Shown: piece after piece, positions 45,065 through 55,082 of the stretch
How the letters are laid out: the number at the start of each line of letters is the position of its first letter
Position numbering within the stretch: the stretch's first letter is position 1
Assembly (NCBI RefSeq): GCF_003014535.1
Contig: NZ_PYGD01000001.1
Span: 310,001-374,000, forward strand
DNA: 64,000 nt
DNA from: Taibaiella chishuiensis
GTDB lineage: Bacteria > Bacteroidota > Bacteroidia > Chitinophagales > Chitinophagaceae
Reading direction: 5' to 3'
The notes under the pieces: model-generated
Databases searched by the model: none
What the model was told of the DNA's origin: nothing
What the model saw: only the letters and a program-made list of their open reading frames with translations
Program-made: the position numbers and the translations under genes

Positions 45065-48000
45065 CTAGCGGATCAGGGTAATATCTCCCTTAAGCGGCAC
45101 CTTCGTGCCATCCAGGAATTTTACTTCCATATAATAGTGGTAGGTGCCCATATCGGCCATCACACCGCCGTGGTTCATACTGCCGTCCCAGGCGGGTTGC
45201 GTGCTCATGGGCGCGCTGAACACCATTTCACCGTTACGGTTATAGATCCGGAAAGTGGTTACCACATAAGCCCGTTTCATATAGAACCTTGGGGTAAACA
45301 GGTCGTTGAGCCCGTCGCCGTTGGGCGAAAAGGCATTGGGCATAAAGATGCCGTGGTCCAGGGGTTTTACGTTCAGATCGAAGGCGACCGAATCCAGGCA
45401 GCCATGCCGGTTGCGGGCTTTTACCCATACCCGGCCATCCTCACCCGCCAGGATATGCTGCTCGCGGGCGTCCTGCGCCGGGAACCAGGCCTGCGGCTCC
45501 CAGCCATATACTGTAAAGGAGGCATCGTCGGACGAAGCCGTAAAATGGACCATTTCCCCACGGTAAGGATCTTCGGGATCGACAGCCAGCTCTAGCTTAA
45601 AGTTATCGACCTGGATATTCACCGTCCGTTTTACACTGTCGCAGCCATAACTGTTGCGGAACATATGTTCCAGGGTTGTGTTGCTGTAGTAATTAATGCC
45701 TTCGTACCGCACCATACCGCAACCTGCAGTATCGACAACCAACAAGGCTGCCGTGCCCGGGTATACCCGGGCATGCAGCAGCAGGATGATGCTGTCGCAG
45801 CCCATGCCATTGCGTATCGTGTCCTTTATAGTCGTACCGGTGGTATAGGTTACTCCTTTGTACACAAAAGGCCCGCAGGACTGGGTATCGGCATGCTGTA
45901 TCGCCGGCGGCGCCGAAATGTAAAGGTTCAGCGTAACGATGCTATCGCAACCCGTGGTAGCAAAGGTATCTTTCAGCCCGGTTTGCGAGGTGGCGTAGGT
46001 AATACCGTTAAAGGTATAGGTCTCTCCCGCACATTTTGCAATATGCACCGTATTGGTGATATACGGATTCACTGTAAGATTCAGGGTAACGATACTGTCG
46101 CAACCCGTAGTGGCAAAGGTATCTTTCAGGCCGGTTTGCGAGCTGGTATAGGTAATGCCGTTAAAAGTATAGGGCTGACCCGCGCAGCGGACCACGTTTA
46201 CGGTATGCGTGATATAGGGATTTACCGTGAGGTTCAGAGTTACGATACTGTCGCAGCCGGCAGTAACGAACGTGTCTTTCAGACCGGTTTGCGAGCTGGT
46301 ATAGGTAATGCCATTAAAGGTATACGGCTGACCGGCACATCGGGTTACGTTAACTGTATTGGTGATATAAGGCGTAAAGCTCAGGTTCAGCGTGACGATG
46401 CTGTCGCAGCCCATGGTGGCAAAGGTATCTTTCAGGCCTGTTTGTGCGGTAGCGTAGGTAATACCGTTAAAAGTATACGACTGACCGGCACACCGGGTTA
46501 CACTAACCGTATTGGTGATATAGGGATTAACGGTAAGGTTCAGCGTAACGATGCTATCGCAGCCCATGGTGGCAAAGGTATCTTTCAGGCCTGTTTGCGA
46601 AGTGGTATAGGTAATACCGTTAAAGGTATACGACTGACCGGCACACCGGGTTACACTAACCGTATTGGTGATATAGGGATTCACGGTAAGGTTCAGGGTA
46701 ACGATACTATCACAACCCGCAGTAGCAAAGGTATCTTTCAAACCTGTTTGCGAAGTGGTATAGGTAATACCGTTAAAAGTATACGACTGACCCGCACAAC
46801 GGCTTACGTTAGCTGTATTGGTGATATAGGGATTAACGGTAAGGTTCAGCGTAACGATACTATCGCAGCCCGCAGTGGCAAAGGTATCTTTCAAACCTGT
46901 TTGCGAAGTGGTATAGGTAATACCGTTAAAAGTATACGACTGACCGGCACACCGGGTTACACTAACTGTATTGGTGATATAGGGATTCACCGTAAGGTTC
47001 AGCGTAACGATACTGTCGCAACCCGCCGTGGCAAAGGTATCTTTCAAACCTGTTTGCGAAGTGGTATAGGTAATACCGTTAAAAGTATACGACTGACCGG
47101 CGCACCGGGTTACACTAACTGTATTGGTGATATAGGGATTCACCGTAAGGTTCAGCGTAACGATACTGTCGCAACCCGCCGTGGCAAAGGTATCTTTCAA
47201 ACCCGTTTGTGAAGTGGTATAAGTAATACCGTTAAAGGTGTACGACTGACCGGCGCACCGGGTTACACTAACCGTATTGGTGATATAAGGATTCACCGTA
47301 AGGTTCAGCGTAACGATACTGTCGCAACCCGCCGTGGCAAAGGTATCTTTCAAACCCGTTTGTGAAGTGGTATAAGTAATACCATTAAAGGTGTACGACT
47401 GACCGGCGCACCGGGTTACACTAACCGTATTGGTGATATAGGGATTCACAGTAAGATTGAGCGTAACGATACTGTCGCAGCCCGCGGTGGCAAAGGTATC
47501 TTTCAAACCCGTTTGCGAAGTGGTATAGGTAATGCCGTTAAAAGTGTAAGGCTGGTATACGCACCGCACCACATTTACCGTATTGGTGATATAGGGATTT
47601 ATGGTAAGATTGAGCGTAACAATGCTGTCGCAACCCGCGGTGGCAAAGGTATCTTTCAAACCCGTTTGCGAAGTAGTATAGGTAATACCGTTAAAGGTGT
47701 ACGACTGACCGGCACACCTTACCACACTTACCGTATTGGTGATATAGGGATTGACGGTAAGATTGAGCGTAACAATGCTATCGCAACCCGCGGTAGCAAA
47801 GGTATCTTTCAAACCCGTTTGCGAAGTGGTATAGGTAATGCCGTTAAAGATGTACGACTGACCGGCACACCGGGTTACATTCACCGTATTGGTAATATAC
47901 GGGTTCACATTAAGGGTAACGCTCAGCGAATCGGAATGGCAATTGCCCTGCAGGCTGAAAGCACGGTAGGTAACCGTTGCCGGCGGCCGGGCATATACCT

Positions 48001-49513
48001 GGCTATTGGTATCGTTGGCTGCGAGCGGCTGTGTCAATGCAGCATCTTTAAACAGGTTACTTACCGGCCACCAATTTATGGGCAGCAGCCGGTAATAACC
48101 CAGCCGCAGGTTGGGCCGGTTAAAGGTCTGGGCCATGGTGGCCGCAGGCCAGCCCGTACCGGTATAATACGAGCAACGGTAAGCGCTAAGGGCCGTGGCC
48201 TGGTATTGCGGCGATTGCGGAACACTGAGCGGTTGCGCCTGCCGCACCACCAATACGGAAAGGTTATCGCCGGCGCCGCCCGGGTAATAAAAAACATTAT
48301 CGAGGACGAGTGCTTTCCAACCTGCGCCGGCCGTATTGATCCAGGGTCCGCTATATACGAGGTTATACCCCGCGGTACTGGTCGTCGTGGCCACCGTGGT
48401 GGCTGCCGTTACTTTCAGGTATATGTCTACATTGCCAAACGTACTGGCATTGGTTGAATTGGGCAAGGTCCGGTTAAAGGAAAGCTGTTCTACATAACCG
48501 CTAAAACCAAGTTCGCCCGAGAGGTATAACATCTCGGAAACTGAATTGGCCGAAGCCCCGGTGATGGGTGCATTACCATTGTTGAGGGTGCCATTACCCA
48601 CCGCCATGGAGTCGTGGGTTTTGTTCCGCACTGCGGTAAGCAATACGGTATCGCCCTGGCAGAGGCCGGTATTGGGCGTAAGCGACAGCGGGGCGGGCAC
48701 CGCGGGCAATACGGTTACGGTTACCGGCACCCTGGGATTGGTAGCGCAGATACTGTTCTCCGCCGCAACGTAATACGTGGTTGTACCCGAACCGCTCATG
48801 ACCGGCGTATACGGGTTGCCGGTAAAAAGCGGCGTTGCTGCAGCAGCACTACTATACCATTTAAAGATCGCTGCAGGTTCGTTGGAAGTGGCCGACAGGA
48901 TTGCCGTTCCGCCGGGCGCACATAAAGTCGCCCCGGTTACACTGGTAATCTGCGGGCAGGGCTGTACTACGTTAAGGGTATAATCATAAAAGTTGCCCCA
49001 GTTATAAGCATCACATGCAGGGTTAGCAGCCGGGTTGCCCGAGTTGGCGCCCCTGTTGATTACCCGCATACGGTAGTTGCCACCCGGTGTGCTCAGCGGG
49101 ATGGTGATGGTAAAATTATATACCGCGGGATCGGTACCTACGAAGGCCGGCACCGCCAGCTCTTCGCCCGGGTCGTTAAAGTCGCCGTCCTGGTTAAAGT
49201 CCACATACACGGCTACACCACAGTAACCGCCTGTTGTCAGCGTCATTGCAGGACTGGTACCTGCCGTTACCATGGCCGTTAAACTGGTGTAATTGCTTAC
49301 GCTGGCACAGGTACCGTTGGGCGGCGCATGATTGAAGGCGCCCAGGCTCACATTGCTGATCCAGTGCCCGGTAGGGTAGCCGCCGTTTATAGCGCAGCCA
49401 CTGCTGTACGAAGGCGTGCAATAGGTTTGCGCTGCGGCCTGTTGCGACAGGCTGCCGGCAAGCAGTCCCAGTACAAAAAATAAACGCCTGATGATCTGGT
49501 AAATTCTGGACAT
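45065..49513 (-). CDS. Giant surface protein with GEVED domain, 13 tandem 51-residue repeats and type B T9SS signal
   Basis: I start at the ATG at 49513, which begins a signal peptide (Arg-Ile-Tyr..., cleavage near Ala-Ala-Ala-Gln); an in-frame ATG at 49612 adds 33 unlikely residues. Of 1482 residues, the first 220 or so hold a GEVED domain (VYVDFNQDGDF, YRMRVINRG, WGNFYDYTL). An Ig-like unit and a large beta-rich region follow. Residues 537-1199 are 13 tandem copies of a 51-residue unit (CAGQSYTFNGITY ... GCDSIVTLNLTV), then two diverged copies and the type B C-terminal domain (MPNAFSPNGDGLND... ending in Ile-Thr-Leu-Ile-Arg). Each unit has two cysteines that could form a disulfide. It is probably a long surface stalk or adhesin. 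Confidence 0.9.
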   Translation of the reverse strand: MSRIYQIIRRLFFVLGLLAGSLSQQAAAQTYCTPSYSSGCAINGGYPTGHWISNVSLGAFNHAPPNGTCASVSNYTSLTAMVTAGTSPAMTLTTGGYCGVAVYVDFNQDGDFNDPGEELAVPAFVGTDPAVYNFTITIPLSTPGGNYRMRVINRGANSGNPAANPACDAYNWGNFYDYTLNVVQPCPQITSVTGATLCAPGGTAILSATSNEPAAIFKWYSSAAAATPLFTGNPYTPVMSGSGTTTYYVAAENSICATNPRVPVTVTVLPAVPAPLSLTPNTGLCQGDTVLLTAVRNKTHDSMAVGNGTLNNGNAPITGASANSVSEMLYLSGELGFSGYVEQLSFNRTLPNSTNASTFGNVDIYLKVTAATTVATTTSTAGYNLVYSGPWINTAGAGWKALVLDNVFYYPGGAGDNLSVLVVRQAQPLSVPQSPQYQATALSAYRCSYYTGTGWPAATMAQTFNRPNLRLGYYRLLPINWWPVSNLFKDAALTQPLAANDTNSQVYARPPATVTYRAFSLQGNCHSDSLSVTLNVNPYITNTVNVTRCAGQSYIFNGITYTTSQTGLKDTFATAGCDSIVTLNLTVNPYITNTVSVVRCAGQSYTFNGITYTTSQTGLKDTFATAGCDSIVTLNLTINPYITNTVNVVRCVYQPYTFNGITYTTSQTGLKDTFATAGCDSIVTLNLTVNPYITNTVSVTRCAGQSYTFNGITYTTSQTGLKDTFATAGCDSIVTLNLTVNPYITNTVSVTRCAGQSYTFNGITYTTSQTGLKDTFATAGCDSIVTLNLTVNPYITNTVSVTRCAGQSYTFNGITYTTSQTGLKDTFATAGCDSIVTLNLTVNPYITNTVSVTRCAGQSYTFNGITYTTSQTGLKDTFATAGCDSIVTLNLTVNPYITNTANVSRCAGQSYTFNGITYTTSQTGLKDTFATAGCDSIVTLNLTVNPYITNTVSVTRCAGQSYTFNGITYTTSQTGLKDTFATMGCDSIVTLNLTVNPYITNTVSVTRCAGQSYTFNGITYATAQTGLKDTFATMGCDSIVTLNLSFTPYITNTVNVTRCAGQPYTFNGITYTSSQTGLKDTFVTAGCDSIVTLNLTVNPYITHTVNVVRCAGQPYTFNGITYTSSQTGLKDTFATTGCDSIVTLNLTVNPYITNTVHIAKCAGETYTFNGITYATSQTGLKDTFATTGCDSIVTLNLYISAPPAIQHADTQSCGPFVYKGVTYTTGTTIKDTIRNGMGCDSIILLLHARVYPGTAALLVVDTAGCGMVRYEGINYYSNTTLEHMFRNSYGCDSVKRTVNIQVDNFKLELAVDPEDPYRGEMVHFTASSDDASFTVYGWEPQAWFPAQDAREQHILAGEDGRVWVKARNRHGCLDSVAFDLNVKPLDHGIFMPNAFSPNGDGLNDLFTPRFYMKRAYVVTTFRIYNRNGEMVFSAPMSTQPAWDGSMNHGGVMADMGTYHYYMEVKFLDGTKVPLKGDITLIR
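45917..47905 (-). repeat. 13 tandem 153-bp coding repeats
   Basis: Exactly 13 x 153 bp within the cargo gene. The DNA of the central units (about 46500-47450) is almost identical from unit to unit, including synonymous positions, while the outer units differ more. This indicates recent expansion by unequal crossing-over or slippage. The unit length is a multiple of three, so copy-number change keeps the frame. Confidence 0.95.
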
Positions 49514-49752
49514 AAGGGATGGGGTTCGGCGGCAGGTATGCCTGGTTATGGTTGAAATTCGATAGGATGCGGGCTTGCGTGAAAAACAATAGCCTTCCCG
49601 TTGCATGAACAACAGGAAGGCTACCGGTAAAAGAACCTTATTTCATGCAATCTGTCCCGCTTCGAACGGAACAGCAAAATATGCGGGTATCTGTCTGAGC
49701 TTACGGCGGCTTGTAGCAACACATGCCTTTATCCGGAGGCAAACGGCAATAA

Positions 49753-49787
49753 CGGGACGGGGACTGCAGGCTGCAATCCCCGCCCCG
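49753..49787 (-). terminator. Hairpin at the end of the fibronectin-domain cargo gene
   Basis: An 11-base stem with one mismatch (49753-49763 with 49777-49787), just beyond the stop of the 49793 gene on the minus strand, followed by TTATTG. Confidence 0.5.
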
Positions 49788-49792
49788 GCTTA

Positions 49793-52700
49793 TTAATACT
49801 TGTTGATTTTCAGGCTGCGTTTATTGCTGCCGTCATCATAACGAAGCAGGTAGATACCGGGAGCAAGATCCGTTACCGAAATCTTCAACACACCCCTGTC
49901 ATCCATGGTATACTGGCCGATCACGCGGCCTACGGCATCGGTCAGTTGTACCTGCCCTTTACCATTTGCACCATTTGCTTTTACGGTAAGCTCATGTCCT
50001 ACGGGGTTAGGGAACACCTGCAGGGCGAAGCTTCCGGTTTTCATTTCGGCGGTCACCACTTTACTGTAATGGGTACGGCCATCTTTATCGATCATCAGCA
50101 GGCGGTAATACGTAGTACCGGCAAAGGGTTGAGCATCGGTATAGGCATAACGGGCAGCTGCACCTTTAGCCGCTACCGTAGCCATAGCTGCAAAGCTGCG
50201 GCCATCGATACTGTGTTCCAGTTGGAAACGGTCGCCCGCCTCTTCTGTCTGGGTAACCCAGCGCACCTCGTTTACTTTACCCTGGTTGCTTGCTGTTATA
50301 TCGGCCAGGCTGATCTTAAGCGGGGCGCCTATGCTGTTGGTATAGGCAAAGAAGCCGGAGAAACCGGTAGTGGTGCAGGTTACTTCCCAACGGCCGGCGC
50401 TTGTATTGTGTACAATACCGGTAATGGTCGCTACCTCTGCATTAGTCGTGCTATAACCAAAGGGACCGCTGCCTCCTGCGCCCGGAGCGCTGTGGAACGC
50501 CGTGATCCGCAGGTTTTCACCATTCGGGCCAATGGCCGGGAAGGTACTGTTGGCCATACCGTTTACCAGGGTATTATAAGCGGCTATTTCCGCATCGGTA
50601 AAGTATAGGGTAATCGTACCGCCATTGGCCTGTGTAACGGCGATATCGTAATAACGGCCTACATATGGCGATCCGTTAAAAGTTGTTGCCGCCGATACGT
50701 TTACAGTTGCGGTAACAGAACCGAGGGTACCGGAGCTGGCATTGATCTTCACGATCGGTTCGCAGGAGCCTGTTGCATACTGGATATTGCTGCCCGCAGG
50801 CTGTGTACCGGATGCCGATGTATTGGCAGTTGGCAAACCGGATACGGTATAGGCATTGATCGTTACCAGGCTGGACAGTACGGTAGAAGAGCAGGTCTGC
50901 CCGGTTTGCGTCAGCTGGAAATTGTTATAAGCGCCTGCGCTGAGGCCGGATAAAGTCAGGAAGCTCGCGCTGCCGGCATTTACCGGGCTTTGGTTGGCCA
51001 GCGTCTGGGCTGCGCCGTTCAGGGTATAGCTCACATCATAGTTGCCCACATAAGCTACCGGTGTGGTAATTTTCAAAGTAATCGTCGCATCGTTGGCGCC
51101 GCAGGAGGTAATCGGGCTGGGCTCTGCGCCATCGGCAGCCGTACCCATGGTAATCACCGGTGCAGCGCAAGGTGTAGCGAAGTTAACCGGTCCGACCCAG
51201 AAGCTGGTATCCCCGGGGTTATTGCCGCAGAGCGCCCTTACATATACGGAGTAGTTGGTACCCGCATTGAGATTGGATAGCGTAGCCGTAGCAGATGACT
51301 GCGGTGGCAACAGGGTGCCGTTATCGGCCGTAGTGCCTTGTGTACCGTAGCTTACCTGGTAATTGGTGGCATTGCCGCTCCAGCTTACGCCGGTTCCGTT
51401 ATAGGTAGTGCCCGATGTCGCCAGGGCCGTAGGCACGGCACAGGATGCCGCCGAAGGGATTATACTTACCCCGAATATATTCAGGAAACCCGAGTTATTG
51501 GTCTTGGTCGCTACAATAGCCTTAATGGTTTTGGCCGTATCGGCAGGAACCAGGTTAAGCGCTGTTTCGTACAGGTTAGGACCGATATTGGAGCCGCTGC
51601 CGGTACCTTCTGCCACATTGGAAGTACGGCTTACACGGCCTACAGCGCTGATCACGGTATTGCTGAAGGTACCGTACCAATCGTTGATGGTATTGGTGTT
51701 GAAATCCGTAGCGGTACCGTCGCTGAACAATACTTTGAAGTTTACGGTAGAAGAACCGCTGCCGCTTACGGCCAGCACGTAGATGTTTTTGGCGCTGCGC
51801 GGTGTAAAGAACTTCATGGTGTCAAAAGCATTGTTGCCCACGAGGCGGGTAGAGTTGTTCTGGTTGTAAGGCGCGAGCTGGAAGTATTTCACGCCATTCA
51901 GTATCCTCCCGTTAGCCGGCAGCGAAAAGGCCGGTACGGTATTGGGGGTAGCCGGGTTCCTGTACGTGCTGGAAAGGTAGGCAAAGTTGGCGCCACCTGC
52001 GGTAGCATCGTCTACCGAGATGGTTGTGGTAGAAGCCGCTGCGGCCACACCTTCTGCAATTACATCCTGGTTATAGCTGGTAATGGTAATGGGCACATAA
52101 GTAGGCACCAGGTATACTTTGGATACCCAGGAGCTGGAATCGCTGGCATTACAATCGGTACGTACATAGAAAGTATAAGATGTACCACTGGTAAGCCCGG
52201 CCACAAGCTGGCTGGTGCTGCTGCTGAAGCCGGTCTGTACCAGCCCGGTAGCGCCCGAACCTGCAGCGCCTGCCGTACGCAGCTCATATTGATAGTTCAC
52301 CACAGGGTTGCCCTGTGTAGGGGCGGTCCAGGCAAAGGTTACGGTATTGCCTGCAATGGCAGATACATCCAGGGCCGTAACCGGGAAGCAGGACACCGGT
52401 GTAGAGAAGCTCAGTGCGGCGCCCCATGCGCTGGTATTGCCCGCACCGCATACCGAACGCACATAAGCTTTATAAGCGGTATTCTGCGTCAGGCCGGTTA
52501 CCGGCGTAGTGGTTGCCGTACCGGCTACCGTACCGCTGGCTGCTGCGGTACCCGTATTCGGATCGGCATTGCCCAGCATTACTTTCCATTCGTAGCTGGC
52601 AGGACTTGTTGTAGTTGCCGTCCAGTTAAGGGTTGCAGAAGTAGCCAGCAGGTTGGTCGTGTTTAAAGCGGTAGGTGGGAAGCAGGTAGCAGTATTGCTT

Positions 52701-54229
52701 ACGTTCACGGTATAGTCGTGGAAGGTACCGTAGCTGCTGCTGCCGCAAGGCGTCATACCGCCGCCTGCATTGCCGCCCCAGCTGAACACGCGCATGCGGT
52801 AGCTGCCCGTAGGCACCCAGGCAGGAATGGCGATGGCATAGGTATTGACCTCGGGCGGACCGGCAGCGGTGTATACACCGGCAAACAGGATTTCGTCGGC
52901 ATCGGCAAAGTCGCCGTCGTTATTCAGGTCGGCAGCAACGGCAGAACCGGTATACCCATAAGTGCTTACCGAAATATTACCGGCCACACCCGCTACTACA
53001 TTGGTAGACTGGCTGGTGAAATCGTTCGTACTGGCATTGGCTACGGTATTATTGATGCTGCCAAAGGTTACATTGCCGATACGGTAATTGGTAGTGCTGG
53101 TATAGCTGGGCTTACAATAGTTCTGGATAAATTTAACCGGCGTGGTATCGCTGAGGCTTGCTGCGGCACATACGACATAAGCGCGGTAATAGTTACCGGC
53201 GGTCTGGCTGGTGGTTACCGTTACGCCTGTGCCGGAACTCACATTGCTCCAGCTGCCGGGCAAACCGGTAGCCGAACGCTGCCACTGGAAGGTAAGACCG
53301 CTGTACACCGTAGGACTGCTGTTGCCCGAAAGACTAAGCGTAAAATTGGTAGAGGTATAACTGCCTGTAGCGCCGGCTATAGTACCGGCTGCCGGTTGCC
53401 CGGTACAAGGCGTAATCAGCGTAGTAAAATTGGTGCTCACCCAGGAAGAGAAGTCGCCGCCGCCACAGTTGGCGCGTACATACGCCGTATAAGCCGTACC
53501 CGGGCTCAGGCTGGCTAGCGGCTGTGTGGTCGATGCCTGCGTGCCGGAAGTAACGAGGCCGGTAGCCCCAGAACCTGCCGCGCCGGAGGTACGCACTTCA
53601 TATGCGTAGTTAGCGGGCGTAGTACCTACGGCCGGCGCTGTCCAGTTCAGGTTAGCGCCGCTGCTCGTAACAGCCGAAGTGTTCAGCCCGGTTACCGCCA
53701 TACAGGTAGGAATGGGTCCGTAACTCACGGTAACGGTCCAGGTATTGTTATCGACCTTGGTATAACTCGTTCCGCAGCCCGATCCGCCCCATTGTCTGAA
53801 GGCCCGCAGCTCAATGGTAAATGTGCCCATCAACCCGTTGGCAAACGAAAGGTTACTCCTCGAATAGTTAAAAGTACCTTCATTACCGGTACCGGTACTG
53901 AGCGCGCTTTCGCCGGCCGAGGCAGCGGGTGCATACAGGTAGCTTTGCTGTTCGCTCATATAGGCACTGTTCACCGAGGTCATGGTATAGGCCGTCGATA
54001 CCCCGGTTACCCAGTTGCCTGCAGGTATGGTCACACTTAAGGATCCGGCACAGGTCGATGTAGTCGTATTGCTGGGCGCCGTATTGTATAAGGTGGAGAT
54101 ATCGCCGGTACTGTACGTAGCGGTTACCGTTTGTCCCCGGGCCGGGAGGAACGCCAGGCCCAGTACCAGCAGGTGGACCAGCCCCAGAGCGATTTCCCGG
54201 CCTGTTCTTTTCATAAATTTCAGATTCAT
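49793..54229 (-). CDS. Giant secreted protein with four fibronectin III-like domains, GEVED domain and type A T9SS signal
   Basis: A 1478-residue protein; an in-frame ATG five codons later is an equally good start. The signal peptide ends near Ala-Arg-Gly-Gln. At least four FN3-like domains can be picked out by their starts (CMAVTGLNTS, CFPPTALNTT, CFPVTALDVS, CAVPTALATS) and by Ser/Thr-x-Tyr-x-x-Tyr-Val-Arg ends. Between the first two lies a GEVED domain (DLNNDGDFADADEI, YRMRVFSWGG). A further beta-rich region precedes the type A sorting domain (VFPNPVGHELTVKA... DLAPGIYLLRYDDG, ending in Lys-Ile-Asn-Lys-Tyr). Type A signals usually lead to cleavage and attachment to A-LPS or release, unlike the type B signals of the other cargo genes here. 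No enzyme domain is visible. Confidence 0.88.
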   Translation of the reverse strand: MNLKFMKRTGREIALGLVHLLVLGLAFLPARGQTVTATYSTGDISTLYNTAPSNTTTSTCAGSLSVTIPAGNWVTGVSTAYTMTSVNSAYMSEQQSYLYAPAASAGESALSTGTGNEGTFNYSRSNLSFANGLMGTFTIELRAFRQWGGSGCGTSYTKVDNNTWTVTVSYGPIPTCMAVTGLNTSAVTSSGANLNWTAPAVGTTPANYAYEVRTSGAAGSGATGLVTSGTQASTTQPLASLSPGTAYTAYVRANCGGGDFSSWVSTNFTTLITPCTGQPAAGTIAGATGSYTSTNFTLSLSGNSSPTVYSGLTFQWQRSATGLPGSWSNVSSGTGVTVTTSQTAGNYYRAYVVCAAASLSDTTPVKFIQNYCKPSYTSTTNYRIGNVTFGSINNTVANASTNDFTSQSTNVVAGVAGNISVSTYGYTGSAVAADLNNDGDFADADEILFAGVYTAAGPPEVNTYAIAIPAWVPTGSYRMRVFSWGGNAGGGMTPCGSSSYGTFHDYTVNVSNTATCFPPTALNTTNLLATSATLNWTATTTSPASYEWKVMLGNADPNTGTAAASGTVAGTATTTPVTGLTQNTAYKAYVRSVCGAGNTSAWGAALSFSTPVSCFPVTALDVSAIAGNTVTFAWTAPTQGNPVVNYQYELRTAGAAGSGATGLVQTGFSSSTSQLVAGLTSGTSYTFYVRTDCNASDSSSWVSKVYLVPTYVPITITSYNQDVIAEGVAAAASTTTISVDDATAGGANFAYLSSTYRNPATPNTVPAFSLPANGRILNGVKYFQLAPYNQNNSTRLVGNNAFDTMKFFTPRSAKNIYVLAVSGSGSSTVNFKVLFSDGTATDFNTNTINDWYGTFSNTVISAVGRVSRTSNVAEGTGSGSNIGPNLYETALNLVPADTAKTIKAIVATKTNNSGFLNIFGVSIIPSAASCAVPTALATSGTTYNGTGVSWSGNATNYQVSYGTQGTTADNGTLLPPQSSATATLSNLNAGTNYSVYVRALCGNNPGDTSFWVGPVNFATPCAAPVITMGTAADGAEPSPITSCGANDATITLKITTPVAYVGNYDVSYTLNGAAQTLANQSPVNAGSASFLTLSGLSAGAYNNFQLTQTGQTCSSTVLSSLVTINAYTVSGLPTANTSASGTQPAGSNIQYATGSCEPIVKINASSGTLGSVTATVNVSAATTFNGSPYVGRYYDIAVTQANGGTITLYFTDAEIAAYNTLVNGMANSTFPAIGPNGENLRITAFHSAPGAGGSGPFGYSTTNAEVATITGIVHNTSAGRWEVTCTTTGFSGFFAYTNSIGAPLKISLADITASNQGKVNEVRWVTQTEEAGDRFQLEHSIDGRSFAAMATVAAKGAAARYAYTDAQPFAGTTYYRLLMIDKDGRTHYSKVVTAEMKTGSFALQVFPNPVGHELTVKANGANGKGQVQLTDAVGRVIGQYTMDDRGVLKISVTDLAPGIYLLRYDDGSNKRSLKINKY

Positions 54230-54639
54230 GTCATTAATTAAAACATTAAAAATGGCCTACTCTGTTGCAGGTTTTCGGTTGCCCCTGGTACGCCCCGCCG
54301 GCGTAGTTTTTTTATTAATTTTAGATTATCTTTAACTAGGAAGAACAAATGTATTTTTATATAAAATCGTTCACAACCGCATAACTATGTAGCAACCACT
54401 ACACAATGATGTAGTAATGAATAATAATCGGACAGCATATATAAATAAAAGCGTTTGTTGTCGTCTATTCGGACCGGGGAAGAGGAAAAAGAGGAGCTTT
54501 CCGGGTTCGGTCATTCCCCGTTTTGACCGGTAGTTATACCCGGTTTACAGATTCCTTATTGAATTGCTAACGGCTTGCAGCCTTGTGTATTGATAGACTT
54601 TTAGCCTTAACTTTGCAATCGAATTAAAAAATTGTACCT
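54230..54639. other. 410-base A/T-rich divergent spacer between the cargo gene and ccmE
   Basis: No gene was found. It contains a dyad TGTAG-N6-CTACA at 54388-54403 and a third TGTAG half-site at 54110+300 (54410-54414), which could bind a regulator. The ccmE promoter lies at its right end. No exact -7 box was seen for the minus-strand gene. Confidence 0.45.
54583..54615 (+). promoter_or_regulatory. Predicted ccmE promoter
   Basis: TTG (54583-54585), 22 bases, TAACTTTG (54608-54615): a full Bacteroidota promoter match, 24 bases before the GTG start of ccmE. Confidence 0.65.
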
Positions 54640-55041
54640 GTGAAGAAAGCCAGTATCCTTATTTTAGTGTTGATCGCAGCGGCTATAGGCATTATTGTTG
54701 CCTCTTTCGGCCAGTTCAGCACCTACGAAACCTTCGCTTCCGCTTCCGAACATGCCGGCAATACGTTCCATGTCGTTGGTTATCTCGATTCTTCACAGGC
54801 CCAGCATTACGATCCTATAAAAGACCCCAACCTGTTCACCTTTTTTGCCAAGGATAAAAAAGGAGCCGTTCACAAAGTCATTTTCAATGGCGCCAAGCCC
54901 CAGGACTTTGAAAAGTCGGAGCAACTGGTAATGAAAGGTTATATGAAAAACGGCGACTTTCACTGTACCCAGATCCAGATGAAGTGCCCCTCCAAATACG
55001 AGAATAATAAGATCGCCGTCGCGCAGCCGGTCAAATCATAA
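54640..55041 (+). CDS. ccmE: Cytochrome c maturation protein CcmE, CxxxY variant
   Basis: A 133-residue protein with a GTG start. One N-terminal membrane anchor (residues 4-23) is followed by the OB-fold haem chaperone domain (FHVVGYLD, FFAKDKKGAVHKVIFNG, LVMKGYMKNGDFHCTQI). CcmE carries haem covalently from CcmC to CcmF in the periplasm. In the common type the haem is bound to His in HxxxY. Here the corresponding segment reads Lys-Cys116-Pro-Ser-Lys-Tyr120, that is CxxxY, the variant reported for some archaea and sulfate reducers. A second cysteine, Cys109, lies just before. It is followed by ccmF across a hairpin terminator with a promoter box of its own. Confidence 0.9.
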   Translation: MKKASILILVLIAAAIGIIVASFGQFSTYETFASASEHAGNTFHVVGYLDSSQAQHYDPIKDPNLFTFFAKDKKGAVHKVIFNGAKPQDFEKSEQLVMKGYMKNGDFHCTQIQMKCPSKYENNKIAVAQPVKS

Positions 55042-55051
55042 ATATGTTTCT

Positions 55052-55082
55052 AACGGCGTGCGGAAAGCACGCCGTTATTTTT
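55052..55082 (+). terminator. Terminator after ccmE, overlapping the ccmF promoter box
   Basis: A 10-bp perfect stem (55052-55061 with 55067-55076), 5-base GGAAA loop and a T-rich tract. The T tract is also part of the TATTTTTG box at 55076-55083. Confidence 0.8.

Noticed and set aside
45665-47212. Long plus-strand open frame (515 codons) across the repeat array, and a second at 47513-48457
   Set aside because: They are antisense to the 13-repeat cargo gene and owe their length to the periodic 153-bp repeat; they have no signal peptide, no family motif and no upstream start context.
45917-47905. CRISPR array
   Set aside because: The repeats are directly joined 153-bp coding units without spacers and keep one reading frame.
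51338-52666. 442-codon plus-strand frame inside the fibronectin-domain cargo gene
   Set aside because: Antisense to a clear T9SS protein; its composition (Arg, Gly, Ile, Cys, Tyr) is that of a reverse-complement shadow of Thr/Ala/Gly/Asn-rich coding DNA.
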